Numbered from the stretch's first letter, positions 20,340 through 31,185 are shown. The stretch is 64,000 nt of DNA from Ramlibacter sp. Leaf400 (GCF_001424545.1 NZ_LMQL01000011.1:100593-164592); one strand, 5' to 3'. The notes: generated by a model from the letters alone, not told the origin. Made by a program: numbers and translations.

Positions 20340-20369
20340 TGTGGATGAATGGGCGGAGCCTGTGGATTG
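20340..20369 (-). promoter_or_regulatory. Two DnaA-box-like motifs upstream of dnaB
   Basis: The nonamer CCTGTGGAT occurs twice (20338-20346 and 20359-20367), 21 bp apart. Read on the minus strand, the boxes are TCATCCACA (8 of 9 to TTATCCACA) and CAATCCACA (7 of 9). They are about 80-110 bp upstream of the dnaB start. Confidence 0.35.
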
Positions 20370-20385
20370 CGCGAAGCCCAAAAAG

Positions 20386-20413
20386 AAAAAGACCGGTGCG
20401 GACCGGTCTTTTT
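20386..20413 (-). terminator. Terminator of the rpsF-priB-rpsR-rplI operon
   Basis: A perfect 12-bp inverted repeat, AAAAAGACCGGT and ACCGGTCTTTTT around GCGG, with A/T tracts on both sides. It lies 66 bp after rplI and can terminate in both directions. Confidence 0.92.
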
Positions 20414-20478
20414 CTATCCGAAGGACAAGGCTGCGCAGCAGCCTTGTTTCGTCTCTGGAGCGAAGCGGTTTCTGCGGT

Positions 20479-20931
20479 TTAAGCGGTCTCGCCGTAGACC
20501 GTGATGTTGATGTCCACCACCACGTCCGTGTGCAGCGCCACGCTGACGGTGGAATCGCCCACCGTCTTGATCGGGCCGTTGGGCATGCGCACCTGCGACT
20601 TGTTCACCTTGTAGCCCTGCTTGCCCAGCTCCTCGGCGATGTCGAAGTTGGTGACCGAGCCGAACAGGCGGCCGTCGACGCCGGCCTTCTGCGTCAGCTT
20701 GAGCGTGGTGCCGGAGAGCTTCTCGCCCTGGCCTTGCGACTCCTTCAGCTTGGCGGCGGCGACCTTCTCCAGCTCGGCGCGCTTGGCTTCGAATTCGGCC
20801 TTGTTCGCCTCGGTGGCGCGGCGGGCGCGGCCGGACGGGATCAGGAAGTTGCGGGCGTAGCCGTCCTTGACCTTGACGATCTCGCCGAGGCTGCCGAGGT
20901 TGACGACCTTGTCCAGAAGAATGACTTGCAT
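20479..20931 (-). CDS. rplI: 50S ribosomal protein bL9
   Basis: A 150-residue ribosomal protein that binds 23S rRNA near the L1 stalk. The family signature is complete: [19 protein letters not shown] followed by [16 protein letters not shown], a long connecting helix rich in Lys, Glu and Ala, and a C-terminal domain with [14 protein letters not shown]. It is the last gene of the rpsF-priB-rpsR-rplI operon, 13 bp after rpsR, and is followed by a strong terminator. Confidence 0.99.
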   Translation of the reverse strand: MQVILLDKVVNLGSLGEIVKVKDGYARNFLIPSGRARRATEANKAEFEAKRAELEKVAAAKLKESQGQGEKLSGTTLKLTQKAGVDGRLFGSVTNFDIAEELGKQGYKVNKSQVRMPNGPIKTVGDSTVSVALHTDVVVDINITVYGETA

Positions 20932-20944
20932 GGTCCTTGGCTCC

Positions 20945-21226
20945 TCAGATGCGGTGCTGGTCGCTGTACGGGACCAGGGCCAGGAAGCGAGCGCGCTTGA
21001 TGGCGGTGTTGAGCTGGCGCTGGTAGATCGCGCGGGTGCCGGTCAGGCGCGCCGGGATGATCTTGCCGTTCTCGGCGACGAAGTCACGCAGCGTGTCGAC
21101 GTCCTTGTAGTCGATCTCCTCGACGCCGGCGACGGTGAAGCGGCAGAAGCGCTTGCGCTTGAACAGCAGCGACTGGGTGTTGCGCTTCGGACGCTTGTCC
21201 TTGTTGAATTTCTTGAACGTGGCCAT
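20945..21226 (-). CDS. rpsR: 30S ribosomal protein bS18
   Basis: A 93-residue ribosomal protein that pairs with bS6 on the platform of the small subunit. It shows the typical [17 protein letters not shown] segment, then [20 protein letters not shown] and a basic C-terminus. The N-terminal extension is lysine/phenylalanine-rich ([16 protein letters not shown]). The single CRF cysteine is of the zinc-free type. It lies 16 bp after priB. Confidence 0.99.
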   Translation of the reverse strand: MATFKKFNKDKRPKRNTQSLLFKRKRFCRFTVAGVEEIDYKDVDTLRDFVAENGKIIPARLTGTRAIYQRQLNTAIKRARFLALVPYSDQHRI

Positions 21227-21242
21227 GGTGTGCCTCTTTTCT

Positions 21243-21530
21243 CTAAACGGGTTCGAACGACTGGATGTGGAGCACCGTGTGCTTGCCGTTGCGTGGTGTG
21301 GCCAGGAATCCCCGGAAGGACCAGGCGCTGCCGACCGGTTGGCGGACGATGCCTTCCGCCACGCTTCCGATCGCCACCGCCTTGACCGCCGCCTTCACCT
21401 GCCGGGCCTGGCCGGCTTCGAGGACTTCGGACTCGTGTTCGAGCCTCAAGTCCAGGGCCGGGAGCCCCGCCGGGGTGTAGCGCAGTGCGCTGGTCTCGGC
21501 GATGCGGGCGGACAGGCTGACCTGGTTCAC
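21243..21530 (-). CDS. priB: Primosomal replication protein N (PriB)
   Basis: A 95-residue single OB-fold protein that binds single-stranded DNA and helps PriA reload the replisome at stalled forks. Recognisable parts are [31 protein letters not shown] and [11 protein letters not shown], with a C-terminal [12 protein letters not shown]. Its place between rpsF and rpsR is the usual betaproteobacterial and enterobacterial order. Sequence divergence from E. coli PriB is normal, so gene order carries much of the weight. Confidence 0.95.
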   Translation of the reverse strand: MNQVSLSARIAETSALRYTPAGLPALDLRLEHESEVLEAGQARQVKAAVKAVAIGSVAEGIVRQPVGSAWSFRGFLATPRNGKHTVLHIQSFEPV

Positions 21531-21558
21531 CGGCGGACGGGCCGCAACGGCAGGCGAC

Positions 21559-21924
21559 TTACGACTGGTACTCCGCCTGCTGGGCCTTGCGCGCTTCCTC
21601 GCGCTCGACGGTCTTCATCATGGAAGACGGGCCGGTGTCGGCCTTCTTCTTCTGGACCGTCAGGTGACGCAGCACGGCGTCGTTGAAGCGGAAGGCGTGC
21701 TCGAGCTCGCCCATCACGTTCTGGTCGGCCTCGATGTTCACGCACAGGTAGTGCGCCTTGGCGAGCTTGTTGATCTGGTAGGCCAGCTGGCGGCGGCCCC
21801 AGTCCTCGACACGGTGCACCTTGCCGCCGCCGGCGGTGATCATGCCCTTGTAGCGCTCCAGCATGGCCGGAACCTGTTCGCTCTGGTCCGGGTGGATCAG
21901 CAGCACGATTTCGTAATGACGCAT
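21559..21924 (-). CDS. rpsF: 30S ribosomal protein bS6
   Basis: A 121-residue ribosomal protein, first gene of the rpsF-priB-rpsR-rplI operon. It begins [18 protein letters not shown], continues with [17 protein letters not shown] and YLCVNIEAD, and ends in a charged tail. ATG 21924 is preceded by AAGGAGA at 4-5 bases, which rules out the longer frame that starts at 22023. Transcription probably starts at the extended -10 near 22032. Confidence 0.99.
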   Translation of the reverse strand: MRHYEIVLLIHPDQSEQVPAMLERYKGMITAGGGKVHRVEDWGRRQLAYQINKLAKAHYLCVNIEADQNVMGELEHAFRFNDAVLRHLTVQKKKADTGPSSMMKTVEREEARKAQQAEYQS

Positions 21925-22031
21925 GGACTCTCCTTGTGGATCAGCCACCCGCTGCGTCGCGACCCGGAAGGTCGCTGCCCCGAGGCGCAAAAAGGCGCCC
22001 GAAACGGCGGTGTGGCAAGGCAAAGCCGATG

Positions 22032-22040
22032 ATTATAGCA
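22032..22040 (-). promoter_or_regulatory. Extended -10 promoter of the rpsF operon
   Basis: On the minus strand TGCTATAAT (22040-22032) is a perfect TATAAT with the TG extension. No good -35 is visible, which extended -10 promoters tolerate. Transcription from about 22025 gives a leader of roughly 100 nt, long enough for autoregulation by bS6-bS18. Confidence 0.65.
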
Positions 22041-22048
22041 GCCGGGCG

Positions 22049-22522
22049 CTACCGGTCGCTCAGGGCGCTCTCCAGGGGCGAGTAGCGGTCAGCCCCCACG
22101 GCGTCGCGGATGCGCGGGGCCAGCTGGGCCAGGTCCTCGTAGCTGGTGGCCGCCTCGACCGCGAGGTTGAGCCGGAATCCGCGCAAACCCAGGGCCGCCG
22201 TCAGTTTGGTCGCGATGGGATACGCCTGGGCGTAGCGTTCCTGGGGAGTCCGCTGCCTGTGCTTCTGGGCCGCCGACTCGGCCGCGCGGGCGGCGGAAAG
22301 CTCGGCCGCGGTCGCCTCGGGCGCCATGTCGCGCACCAGGCCCAGCTCGAGGAGCCGCACCAGTTCCTGCCGGTCGATGCCGGCCACGGCCATGGCGGCG
22401 TGGAGGTCGGCGACGGTGCGCTTGCCGTCCACCAGGATCAGTGCCGAGCGCTGGCGCGGCGTCAGCGGGACCGAGCGGTCCTGGACCACCCTGGATCCCA
22501 GCTCCGTCTTCACAACGATCAT
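22049..22522 (-). CDS. Conserved hypothetical protein
   Basis: A 157-residue soluble protein. ATG 22522 (MIVVKTELGSRVVQD) is preferred over 22621 because the extra residues are low-quality. The first half (TPRQRSALILVDGKRTVADLHAAM, then DRQELVRLLELGLVRD) looks like a small winged-helix or PATAN-like helical module; the second half is alanine-rich with a helical ERYAQAYPIATKL segment. I do not recognise a named family, though such proteins are common in Comamonadaceae. It stands between the rpsF promoter and the terminator of the MHS transporter gene. Confidence 0.65.
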   Translation of the reverse strand: MIVVKTELGSRVVQDRSVPLTPRQRSALILVDGKRTVADLHAAMAVAGIDRQELVRLLELGLVRDMAPEATAAELSAARAAESAAQKHRQRTPQERYAQAYPIATKLTAALGLRGFRLNLAVEAATSYEDLAQLAPRIRDAVGADRYSPLESALSDR

Positions 22523-22618
22523 GTGCCCTCCATCGCGGCCGTCGAGTCTTCCGCTGCGATTCAGGATGGCACAGCCGTACGCGAGCCTGCATTGGGCCTT
22601 TCCCGACGGCGCTCTAAG

Positions 22619-22645
22619 CAAAAAAGCCCGCCGTAAGCGGGCTTT
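22619..22645 (-). terminator. Terminator of the MHS transporter gene
   Basis: AAAGCCCGC (22623-22631) and GCGGGCTTT (22637-22645) form a 9-bp stem with a CGTAA loop. On the minus strand it is followed by a run of T, 22 bp after the transporter stop codon. Confidence 0.85.
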
Positions 22646-22667
22646 GCGAAATGCGATCGGTCCGATC

Positions 22668-24359
22668 TCAGTCGCGGGCGTAGATGTCCACGTCCTTGGT
22701 CTCGCGCACGAACAGCAGGCCGATGATGAAGGTGCCGGCCGCGACGATCACCGGGTACCACAGGCCGTAGTAGATGTCGCCGGTGGCCGCCACCATCGCG
22801 AAGGCCGTGGTCGGCAGCAGGCCGCCGAACCAGCCGTTGCCGATGTGGTACGGCAGGCTCATGGAGGTGTAGCGGATGCGGGTCGGGAACAGCTCCACCA
22901 GCATCGCGGCGATCGGGCCGTACACCATGGTCACCAGGATGACCAGGTAGACCAGGATCACCAGCACCATGACCTTGTCCATCTTGGCCGTGTCCGCCCC
23001 CTGCATCAGGCCGTTGGCCTTGGCCGTGTCGCCCAGCTGCTTGCGGAATTCGGCCAGGGTCTTGGCGCTGTCCGGCGAGAACGCGTCACGCTTGTCGTTC
23101 AGCGTGGCGCTGGGCGCGGTCAGCACCTTGTCGGCGATGGAGATGGTCGCCGGGCCGGTGCCCGCCTTGTTCTCGTACGGGATGTAGGCCTGGGTGAGCG
23201 CGCGCTTGGCGATGTCGCACGAGGTGCGGAAGTCGATGTCACGCGCGATCGGGCTGCCCTGGAACGAGCATTCCTTCGGGTCGGCCGTGATGGTCACGCG
23301 GGTGCGGGCCTGCGCTTCCACCAGGGCGGGGTTGGCGTACTTCAGCAGCATCGGGAAGACGGCGAAGTAGGTCAGCGCGGCCAGCAGGCAGCCGGCCATG
23401 ATGATCGGCTTGCGGCCGATGCGGTCGGACAGCGCGCCGAACACGATGAAGAACGGCGTGCCGATCAGCAGCGAGGCGGCGATCAGCAGGTTGGCCGTCG
23501 TCACGTCCACCTTGGCGATCGTCGTCAGGAAGAACAGCGCGTAGAACTGGCCCGTGTACCAGACCACGGCCTGGCCGGCGGTCAGGCCCAGGAGCGCCAG
23601 GATGACGATCTTCAGGTTCTTCCACTCGCCGAACGACTCGGACAGCGGCGCCTTGGAAGTCTTGCCCTCGGCCTTCATCTTCTGGAAGGCCGGCGACTCG
23701 TTCAGCGACAGCCGGATCCACACCGAGATGCCCAGCAGCACGATCGACAGCAGGAACGGAATGCGCCAGCCCCAGTCGCCGAAGTCCTTCTCGCCCAGGA
23801 AGTTGCGCACGCCCAGGATCACCAGCAGCGACAGGAACAGGCCCAGCGTGGCCGTCGTCTGGATCCACGAGGTGTACGCACCGCGTTTGCCGTGCGGCGC
23901 GTGCTCGGCGACGTAGGTCGCGGCACCGCCGTACTCACCGCCCAGGGCCAGGCCCTGCAGCAGGCGCAAGGCGATCAGGATCACCGGGGCGGCCACGCCG
24001 ATGGAGGCATAACCGGGCAGCAGGCCGACGATGAACGTCGACGCGCCCATGATCAGGATCGTCACGAGGAAGGTGTACTTGCGCCCGATCATGTCGCCCA
24101 GTCGGCCGAACACGATGGCGCCGAACGGACGGACCAGGAAGCCCGCCGCGAAGGCCAACAACGCGAAGATGTACGCGGAGGTCGGATCCAGGCCGGCGAA
24201 GAACTGCCGGGCGATGATCGCCGCCAGCGACCCGTACAAGTAGAAGTCGTACCACTCGAACACCGTGCCGAGCGACGAGGCGAAGATGACCTTCTTTTCC
24301 TCTCTCGTCATCGGCTGGGAGGACGCCTTGGGCGCCTTGCCAGCAGTCGCTGTCGACAT
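22668..24359 (-). CDS. MHS-type major facilitator transporter with periplasmic insert
   Basis: A 563-residue metabolite:H+ symporter of the ProP/ShiA/KgtP group. MFS signatures are GRLGDMIGRKYTF after helix 2, PGYASIGVAAPVILIALRLLQGLALGGEYGG, and GALSDRIGRKP after helix 8. It is about 110 residues longer than usual: residues about 347-459 form a soluble insert between late helices with two cysteines (Cys364, Cys381) that could pair. Substrates of this group are organic acids or osmolytes; none can be assigned. A good ribosome-binding site (GGAG) precedes ATG 24359, and tandem TGACGTCA palindromes lie upstream. Confidence 0.88.
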   Translation of the reverse strand: MSTATAGKAPKASSQPMTREEKKVIFASSLGTVFEWYDFYLYGSLAAIIARQFFAGLDPTSAYIFALLAFAAGFLVRPFGAIVFGRLGDMIGRKYTFLVTILIMGASTFIVGLLPGYASIGVAAPVILIALRLLQGLALGGEYGGAATYVAEHAPHGKRGAYTSWIQTTATLGLFLSLLVILGVRNFLGEKDFGDWGWRIPFLLSIVLLGISVWIRLSLNESPAFQKMKAEGKTSKAPLSESFGEWKNLKIVILALLGLTAGQAVVWYTGQFYALFFLTTIAKVDVTTANLLIAASLLIGTPFFIVFGALSDRIGRKPIIMAGCLLAALTYFAVFPMLLKYANPALVEAQARTRVTITADPKECSFQGSPIARDIDFRTSCDIAKRALTQAYIPYENKAGTGPATISIADKVLTAPSATLNDKRDAFSPDSAKTLAEFRKQLGDTAKANGLMQGADTAKMDKVMVLVILVYLVILVTMVYGPIAAMLVELFPTRIRYTSMSLPYHIGNGWFGGLLPTTAFAMVAATGDIYYGLWYPVIVAAGTFIIGLLFVRETKDVDIYARD

Positions 24360-24406
24360 GACTTGTCTCCTTGTGGTTGGGGTCCTGCGAGTCTTCGCAG
24401 CCCCAC

Positions 24407-24425
24407 TGACGTCAGGCTGACGTCA
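24407..24425. promoter_or_regulatory. Tandem TGACGTCA palindromes (candidate operator)
   Basis: Two identical octamer palindromes TGACGTCA at 24407-24414 and 24418-24425, centres 11 bp apart (about one helical turn), each preceded by C. They are 48-66 bp upstream of the MHS transporter start, and TTGACG at the distal copy could serve as a -35. The arrangement suggests a repressor or activator site on one face of the DNA. Confidence 0.45.
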
Positions 24426-24451
24426 AAAAGACCAAAGCCTCGGTGATAACC

Positions 24452-26512
24452 CTAGGAAACCGGCTTTTGCCGCCACAAGAGGCTGACCAGGACCGTGACC
24501 ACGACGCCCGCCGGGACGCCGAACACGCCGGCCGAGATCGGCTGGATGCCGAACCACAGGTCCGGGCCCGGGGCCAGGGACAGCAAGGCCCGCAGCGCCG
24601 GCGCGTTGATCGCCATGTAGCAGATGGTCAGCGACAGGCCGACGACCATGCCCGCAACCGCGCCCGGCCCCGTGGCGCCCCGCCAGAAGATGCCCAGCAC
24701 CATGGCCGGCACGAAGGCCGAAGCCGCGAGCGAGAACGACGCGGCCACCAGGGGAAGGATCTCCGCCGGCTTGAGCGACGCCACCACCGCCGCGACCAGG
24801 GCGACCGCCAGCAGCGCGAACTTCGAGAGGATCACGCGGTGCTCGGGCCGCACCGTGGGCCGGATCTCGTGGCAGTAGATGTCGCGCACCAGCGCGTTGC
24901 TGATCGTGAGCAGCAGGCCGTCCGCAGTCGACAGCGCCGCCGCCAGTCCGCCGGCCGCGACCAGCCCCGAGATGACATAGGGCAGCCCGCCGAGTTCGGG
25001 CGTGGCCAGCATGATCATGTCGGCCGCCAGCCGGATCTCGCCCCACTGCAGCACGCGGTCGCCGTTGACGTCCTCCACCGACAGCAGCGAGGCGTCAAGC
25101 CGCGACCACTGCGCCATCCACGAGGGCAGCGCATCGAAGCTGCTGCCCACCAGGTTGTTCATGACCTCGAACTTCACCAGCACCGCCAGGGCCGGCACGC
25201 TGATGTAGACCAGCACGATGAAGAACAGCGACCAGGCCACCGACTTACGCGCCTCCGAGACGGTGGGCGTCGTGTAGTAGCGCGTGAGCAGGTGCGGCAG
25301 TCCGGCCGTGCCCACCATCAGGCAGAACATCAGGGCCAGGAAGTTCATGCGCGATTCGCTGAAGGTCTTGCGCGCTTCTTCGTCCCCCGCGGGATCACCG
25401 GTGAAGGGCTGCGCATGGCGCGGCACGCCACCCAGGGGACGGGCCCGGTCGTAGTTCTCCTGCATCGCCCGCGTCCACTGCTCGCGCGCGATCTGCTCGT
25501 CCTTCGGCAGCGCGGCCAGCGCGCGGTTGGCCCGCACGATCAGGTCGGAGTCGGCCTCCTGGGCCTTGAGCTGGCGCACGCGCGCCTGCGCCGCCGCACG
25601 GTCCTCCCGCAGCGCCTTCGGGATGTTCTGCAGCTTGCGCTCGTACTCGCGGGCCCGCTGCAGGTGGATCGCGGCCACCTCGCGCTCGGCCGGGTCCTGC
25701 GCGAGCTTGCGTTCGAGTTCGCTGATCTTGGCGACCTGCGAGCCGTAGACCAGGGGCGCCAGCGGGTTGCCCAGCTGCTTGTACGCCAGCCACGACACCG
25801 GGATGAGGAAAGCCAGCAGCAGCACCACGTACTGCGCCACCTGCGTCCAGGTGATGGCGCGCATGCCGCCCAGGAACGAGCAGAGCAGCACGCCGCCCAG
25901 GCCCAGGAGGATGCCGATCTCGAACTGCACGCCCGTCAGCCGCGAGGCGATCAGGCCGATGCCGTAGATCTGCGCCACGACGTACGTGAACGAGCACAGC
26001 ACCGCGGACAGCGCCGCGATGATCCGCGGCCAGCGCCCGCCGTAGCGCTCGCCGAAGTAGTCGGGCACGGTGTGCAGGTTCATTCGCCGCAGGTGCGGCG
26101 CCACCAGCAGCGCCACCAGGCAGAACCCGCCGGTCCAGCCCAGCAGGTAGGCCAGCCCGCCCGTCTGCGTCTCCGAGCCGCTGAACCCCTGCAGATAGAG
26201 GCCACCGGCCAGGCTGATGAAGGAGGCCGCGCTCATCCAGTCGGCGGCCGCCGCCATGCCGTTGTACATGGCGGGGATGCGCCGGCCCGCGACGTAGTAC
26301 TCCTCGGGTTCGCTGGTGCGCCGCGAGATGCCGATGGCCGCATAGGACATCACGCTGACGAAGATGAAGATGGGACCGAGCCAGAACCGCGACAGCCCGG
26401 CCTGCTCCGCCCACGCCAGCAGCGCCAGCACCGTGACCACGCCGGTCACGTAGATGGCCAGCATCAGGTGCAGCCGGCGCTTGTAGTCCGCGTACTCGCG
26501 GGCCTCAGGCAT
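24452..26512 (-). CDS. Sodium:solute symporter large subunit (ActP-like, VC_2705 subfamily)
   Basis: A 686-residue SSS-family transporter. The core has GRRIPAMYNGMAAAADWMSAASFISLAGG, LSTADGLLLTISNALVRDIY and about 13 helices. It has two departures from the classical form: a charged coiled-coil insert (about residues 256-358) and DVNGDRVLQWGE (residues 481-492), which fits an EF-hand calcium loop. Transporters of this subgroup work with a DUF4212 subunit and take up short carboxylates such as acetate; the substrate is inferred. It overlaps the DUF4212 gene by 8 bp, and ppsA lies upstream on the same strand. Confidence 0.9.
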   Translation of the reverse strand: MPEAREYADYKRRLHLMLAIYVTGVVTVLALLAWAEQAGLSRFWLGPIFIFVSVMSYAAIGISRRTSEPEEYYVAGRRIPAMYNGMAAAADWMSAASFISLAGGLYLQGFSGSETQTGGLAYLLGWTGGFCLVALLVAPHLRRMNLHTVPDYFGERYGGRWPRIIAALSAVLCSFTYVVAQIYGIGLIASRLTGVQFEIGILLGLGGVLLCSFLGGMRAITWTQVAQYVVLLLAFLIPVSWLAYKQLGNPLAPLVYGSQVAKISELERKLAQDPAEREVAAIHLQRAREYERKLQNIPKALREDRAAAQARVRQLKAQEADSDLIVRANRALAALPKDEQIAREQWTRAMQENYDRARPLGGVPRHAQPFTGDPAGDEEARKTFSESRMNFLALMFCLMVGTAGLPHLLTRYYTTPTVSEARKSVAWSLFFIVLVYISVPALAVLVKFEVMNNLVGSSFDALPSWMAQWSRLDASLLSVEDVNGDRVLQWGEIRLAADMIMLATPELGGLPYVISGLVAAGGLAAALSTADGLLLTISNALVRDIYCHEIRPTVRPEHRVILSKFALLAVALVAAVVASLKPAEILPLVAASFSLAASAFVPAMVLGIFWRGATGPGAVAGMVVGLSLTICYMAINAPALRALLSLAPGPDLWFGIQPISAGVFGVPAGVVVTVLVSLLWRQKPVS

Positions 26513-26759
26513 GGGGCCGGTCCTCTTCCTCGGGGTCCAGGCGGTCCATCGCCCAGGCGTAGACCACGACGATGGCGATGAAGACGATCAGCGCGCCCTG
26601 CGCGGCCAGCCAGTAGAAGAAGGGCCAGGGGCCGATGGAGAACTGCAGTTCGTGGGCGAAGAAGCAAGCCGCGAAACTCACCAGCGCCCACACCACCAGC
26701 AGGCCGGCCTTGAGCGCCAGGACCTGAGGTTTGTGGGATTCCTGGCGCGGCGAACTCAT
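26505..26759 (-). CDS. DUF4212 small subunit of sodium:solute symporter
   Basis: An 84-residue membrane protein with two helices (VLALKAGLLVVWALVSFAACF and FFYWLAAQGALIVFIAIVVVY) separated by AHELQFSIGPWPF, the DUF4212 signature, and an acidic C-terminus. It is known as the partner of SSS transporters in the acetate/lactate uptake group. It overlaps the large-subunit gene by 8 bp and ends the 55-bp gap after ppsA. Confidence 0.93.
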   Translation of the reverse strand: MSSPRQESHKPQVLALKAGLLVVWALVSFAACFFAHELQFSIGPWPFFYWLAAQGALIVFIAIVVVYAWAMDRLDPEEEDRPHA

Positions 26760-26814
26760 CGGGGAATCTTCTCACCGCGGCGCCCCGCCGCGGTTAGGGA
26801 TTCCCTCAGGCGCT

Positions 26815-29208
<2,394 letters not shown>

Positions 29209-29389
29209 GGGAAAACTCCAGAAGTTGAAACCGGGTCTGCGCTCCAGCGGCGCGAGCGGCCATGTCCGTCGGTTCGGCTTTGTGCTTGTTCGAATGGGCC
29301 AAAACGCTTCATGACAGGCGGCTGATAATTGCCGGCCATTGTAGGCACGCGGGGGGTACCGCGGCCTGGCACTGGTCTGAAAGCATCAC

Positions 29390-30220
29390 ATGGCCTCGCA
29401 GCACACCCGCACCGTGTTCTTCATCTCGGACGGCACCGGCATCACGGCCGAGACCTTCGGCAACGCCATCCTGGCCCAGTTCGAATTCAAGCCGCGGCAC
29501 GTGCGCCTGCCCTTCATCGACACGGTGGACAAGGCGCACCAGGTGGTTCGGCAAGTGAACCACGTGGCCGAGGTCGAGGGCCGGCGGCCGGTGGTCTTCA
29601 CCACGCTGGTAAACGTGGAGATCCTGCAGGTCATCGAGGACGGCTGCAAGGGCATGCTGCTGGACATGTTCGGCACCTTCGTGCGGCCGCTGGAGATCGA
29701 GCTGGGCATGAAGTCCAACCACCGCGTGGGGCGCTTCTCCGACGTGAGCAAGAGCAAGGAGTACCACGACCGCATCGAGGCGATCAACTTCAGCCTGGCG
29801 CACGACGACGGCCAGAGCAACCGCGACCTCGACATGGCCGACGTGATCCTGGTGGGCGTCAGCCGCAGCGGCAAGACGCCGACCTCGCTCTACCTGGCGA
29901 TGCAGCACGGCCTGAAGGCGGCCAACTACCCGCTGATCCCCGAGGACTTCGATCGCCAGCAGCTGCCCGGCGCGCTGGTGCCGCACCGCAAGAAGATCTT
30001 CGGCCTGACCATTCAGCCCGAGCGGCTCTCCGAGATCCGCAACGAGCGCCGGCCCAAGTCGCGCTACGCCGCGCTGGAGAACTGCCGCATGGAGGTGGCC
30101 GAGGCGGAGGCCATGATGAGGCGCGCCGGCATCCGGTGGCTGTCGACGACCACCAAGTCGATCGAAGAGATCGCCACCACGATCCTGCAGGAGATCCGGC
30201 CGGAACGGCTCGAGTACTGA
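29390..30220 (+). CDS. ppsR: PEP synthase regulatory protein (bifunctional kinase/pyrophosphorylase)
   Basis: A 276-residue DUF299 protein that inactivates PpsA by ADP-dependent phosphorylation of a threonine and reactivates it by phosphorolysis. It opens with [22 protein letters not shown] and has the P-loop [15 protein letters not shown] near residue 155, then the [10 protein letters not shown] segment. The divergent position next to ppsA supports the assignment over the related PPDK regulators. Confidence 0.97.
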   Translation: MASQHTRTVFFISDGTGITAETFGNAILAQFEFKPRHVRLPFIDTVDKAHQVVRQVNHVAEVEGRRPVVFTTLVNVEILQVIEDGCKGMLLDMFGTFVRPLEIELGMKSNHRVGRFSDVSKSKEYHDRIEAINFSLAHDDGQSNRDLDMADVILVGVSRSGKTPTSLYLAMQHGLKAANYPLIPEDFDRQQLPGALVPHRKKIFGLTIQPERLSEIRNERRPKSRYAALENCRMEVAEAEAMMRRAGIRWLSTTTKSIEEIATTILQEIRPERLEY

Positions 30221-30325
30221 AAGCCGGCCCGGCCGACGGCGGCCTTGAAGTCGCCGGATTCGCCGCAACCCTGTCAATGGCCCGGCTCCGATCGGGCCGG
30301 TCTGGCTCGGCCATGGCGGCTTTCA

Positions 30326-30362
30326 ATAGCCAAAAGCCATGAGTTGAATTGAGTCAATGAAT
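30326..30362 (+). promoter_or_regulatory. Candidate OxyR binding site upstream of ahpC
   Basis: ATAG-N7-CCAT-N7-ATTG-N7-GAAT with exact 7-bp spacing matches 12 of the 16 specified bases of the OxyR consensus ATAG-N7-CTAT-N7-ATAG-N7-CTAT. It ends directly at the proposed -35 of ahpC, the position OxyR uses for activation. Confidence 0.5.
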
Positions 30363-30391
30363 TGGCTTAATTGACCCGGCGGCCCTAACCT
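30362..30391 (+). promoter_or_regulatory. Candidate ahpC promoter
   Basis: TTGGCT (30362-30367) and TAACCT (30386-30391) are 18 bp apart. Both hexamers are imperfect, as is usual for an activator-dependent promoter. The start codon of ahpC is about 47 bp downstream, preceded by GAGGA. Confidence 0.4.
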
Positions 30392-30438
30392 ATCGACTTC
30401 CAACGAGCCATCGGCAACTTCAAAGAGGAAAAGCACAA

Positions 30439-31011
30439 ATGTCCCTGATCAACACGCAAGTCGTCCCCTTCCAGGCCACCGCCTACCACAAGGGCAAGTT
30501 CGTCCCGGTTTCGCAGGACAACTTCAAGGGCAAGTGGTCCGTCGTGGTCTTCTACCCGGCCGACTTCACCTTCGTGTGCCCGACCGAGCTGGGCGACCTG
30601 GCAGACAACTACGCCGAGTTCCAGAAGCTGGGCGCCGAGGTGTATGGCGTGTCCACCGACACCCACTTCACCCACAAGGCCTGGCACGACACGTCCGACA
30701 CCATCAAGAAGGTGCAGTACCCGCTGATCGGCGACCCCAGCCACCAGCTGGCCCGCTTCTTCCAGGTGCTGATCACCGAGGGCGAGGACACCGGCCTGGC
30801 GCTGCGCGGCACCTTCATCATCGATCCGGAAGGCCGCATCAAGACCATCGAGGTGCACGACAACGGCATCGGCCGCGACGCCAAGGAAACGCTGCGCCGC
30901 CTGAAGGCCGCCCAGTACGTGGCCGCGCACCCGGGCGAAGTCTGCCCCGCCAAGTGGAGCGAAGGCGCCGAGACGCTCAAGCCCTCGCTGGACCTGGTCG
31001 GCAAGATCTAA
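30439..31011 (+). CDS. ahpC: Alkyl hydroperoxide reductase peroxidase subunit AhpC
   Basis: A 190-residue typical 2-Cys peroxiredoxin that reduces H2O2, organic peroxides and peroxynitrite. The peroxidatic cysteine is in [13 protein letters not shown] (Cys47) and the resolving cysteine in GEVCPAKW (Cys169). It is reduced by AhpF, encoded 174 bp downstream. A GAGGA ribosome-binding site precedes ATG 30439, and an OxyR-like site lies upstream. A strong hairpin terminator separates it from ahpF, which allows more AhpC than AhpF to be made. Confidence 0.98.
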   Translation: MSLINTQVVPFQATAYHKGKFVPVSQDNFKGKWSVVVFYPADFTFVCPTELGDLADNYAEFQKLGAEVYGVSTDTHFTHKAWHDTSDTIKKVQYPLIGDPSHQLARFFQVLITEGEDTGLALRGTFIIDPEGRIKTIEVHDNGIGRDAKETLRRLKAAQYVAAHPGEVCPAKWSEGAETLKPSLDLVGKI

Positions 31012-31019
31012 AGAACTAG

Positions 31020-31100
31020 GACCACCCCGAAGCGCCTTCGGCGCCTCCCCTCAAGGGGCGCCACCAGCGGCCCGGCAAAGCCGGTTCGGCGGTGGCCGCG
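31020..31100. repeat. Hairpin-rich intergenic repeat
   Basis: A run of short inverted repeats, GCGCCTTCGGCGC, CCCCTCAAGGGG and GGCCCGGCAAAGCCGGTT, between ahpC and ahpF. I recognise the style from Comamonadaceae intergenic repeats; it resembles the 11525-11592 element in structure, not in exact sequence. Confidence 0.45.
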
Positions 31101-31106
31101 CCCCCC

Positions 31107-31148
31107 AAGGCCCGGGTGTGCCCTTGCGCACCCGGGCCTTTGCTTTTT
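31107..31148 (+). terminator. Intrinsic terminator after ahpC
   Basis: A perfect 12-bp stem, AAGGCCCGGGTG (31107-31118) with CACCCGGGCCTT (31129-31140), followed by TGCTTTTT. It lies between ahpC and ahpF and probably makes ahpF expression partial. Confidence 0.85.
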
Positions 31149-31185
31149 CCGAACCCCAAGAACACATCCCGAAGGGAGCCCCCGA

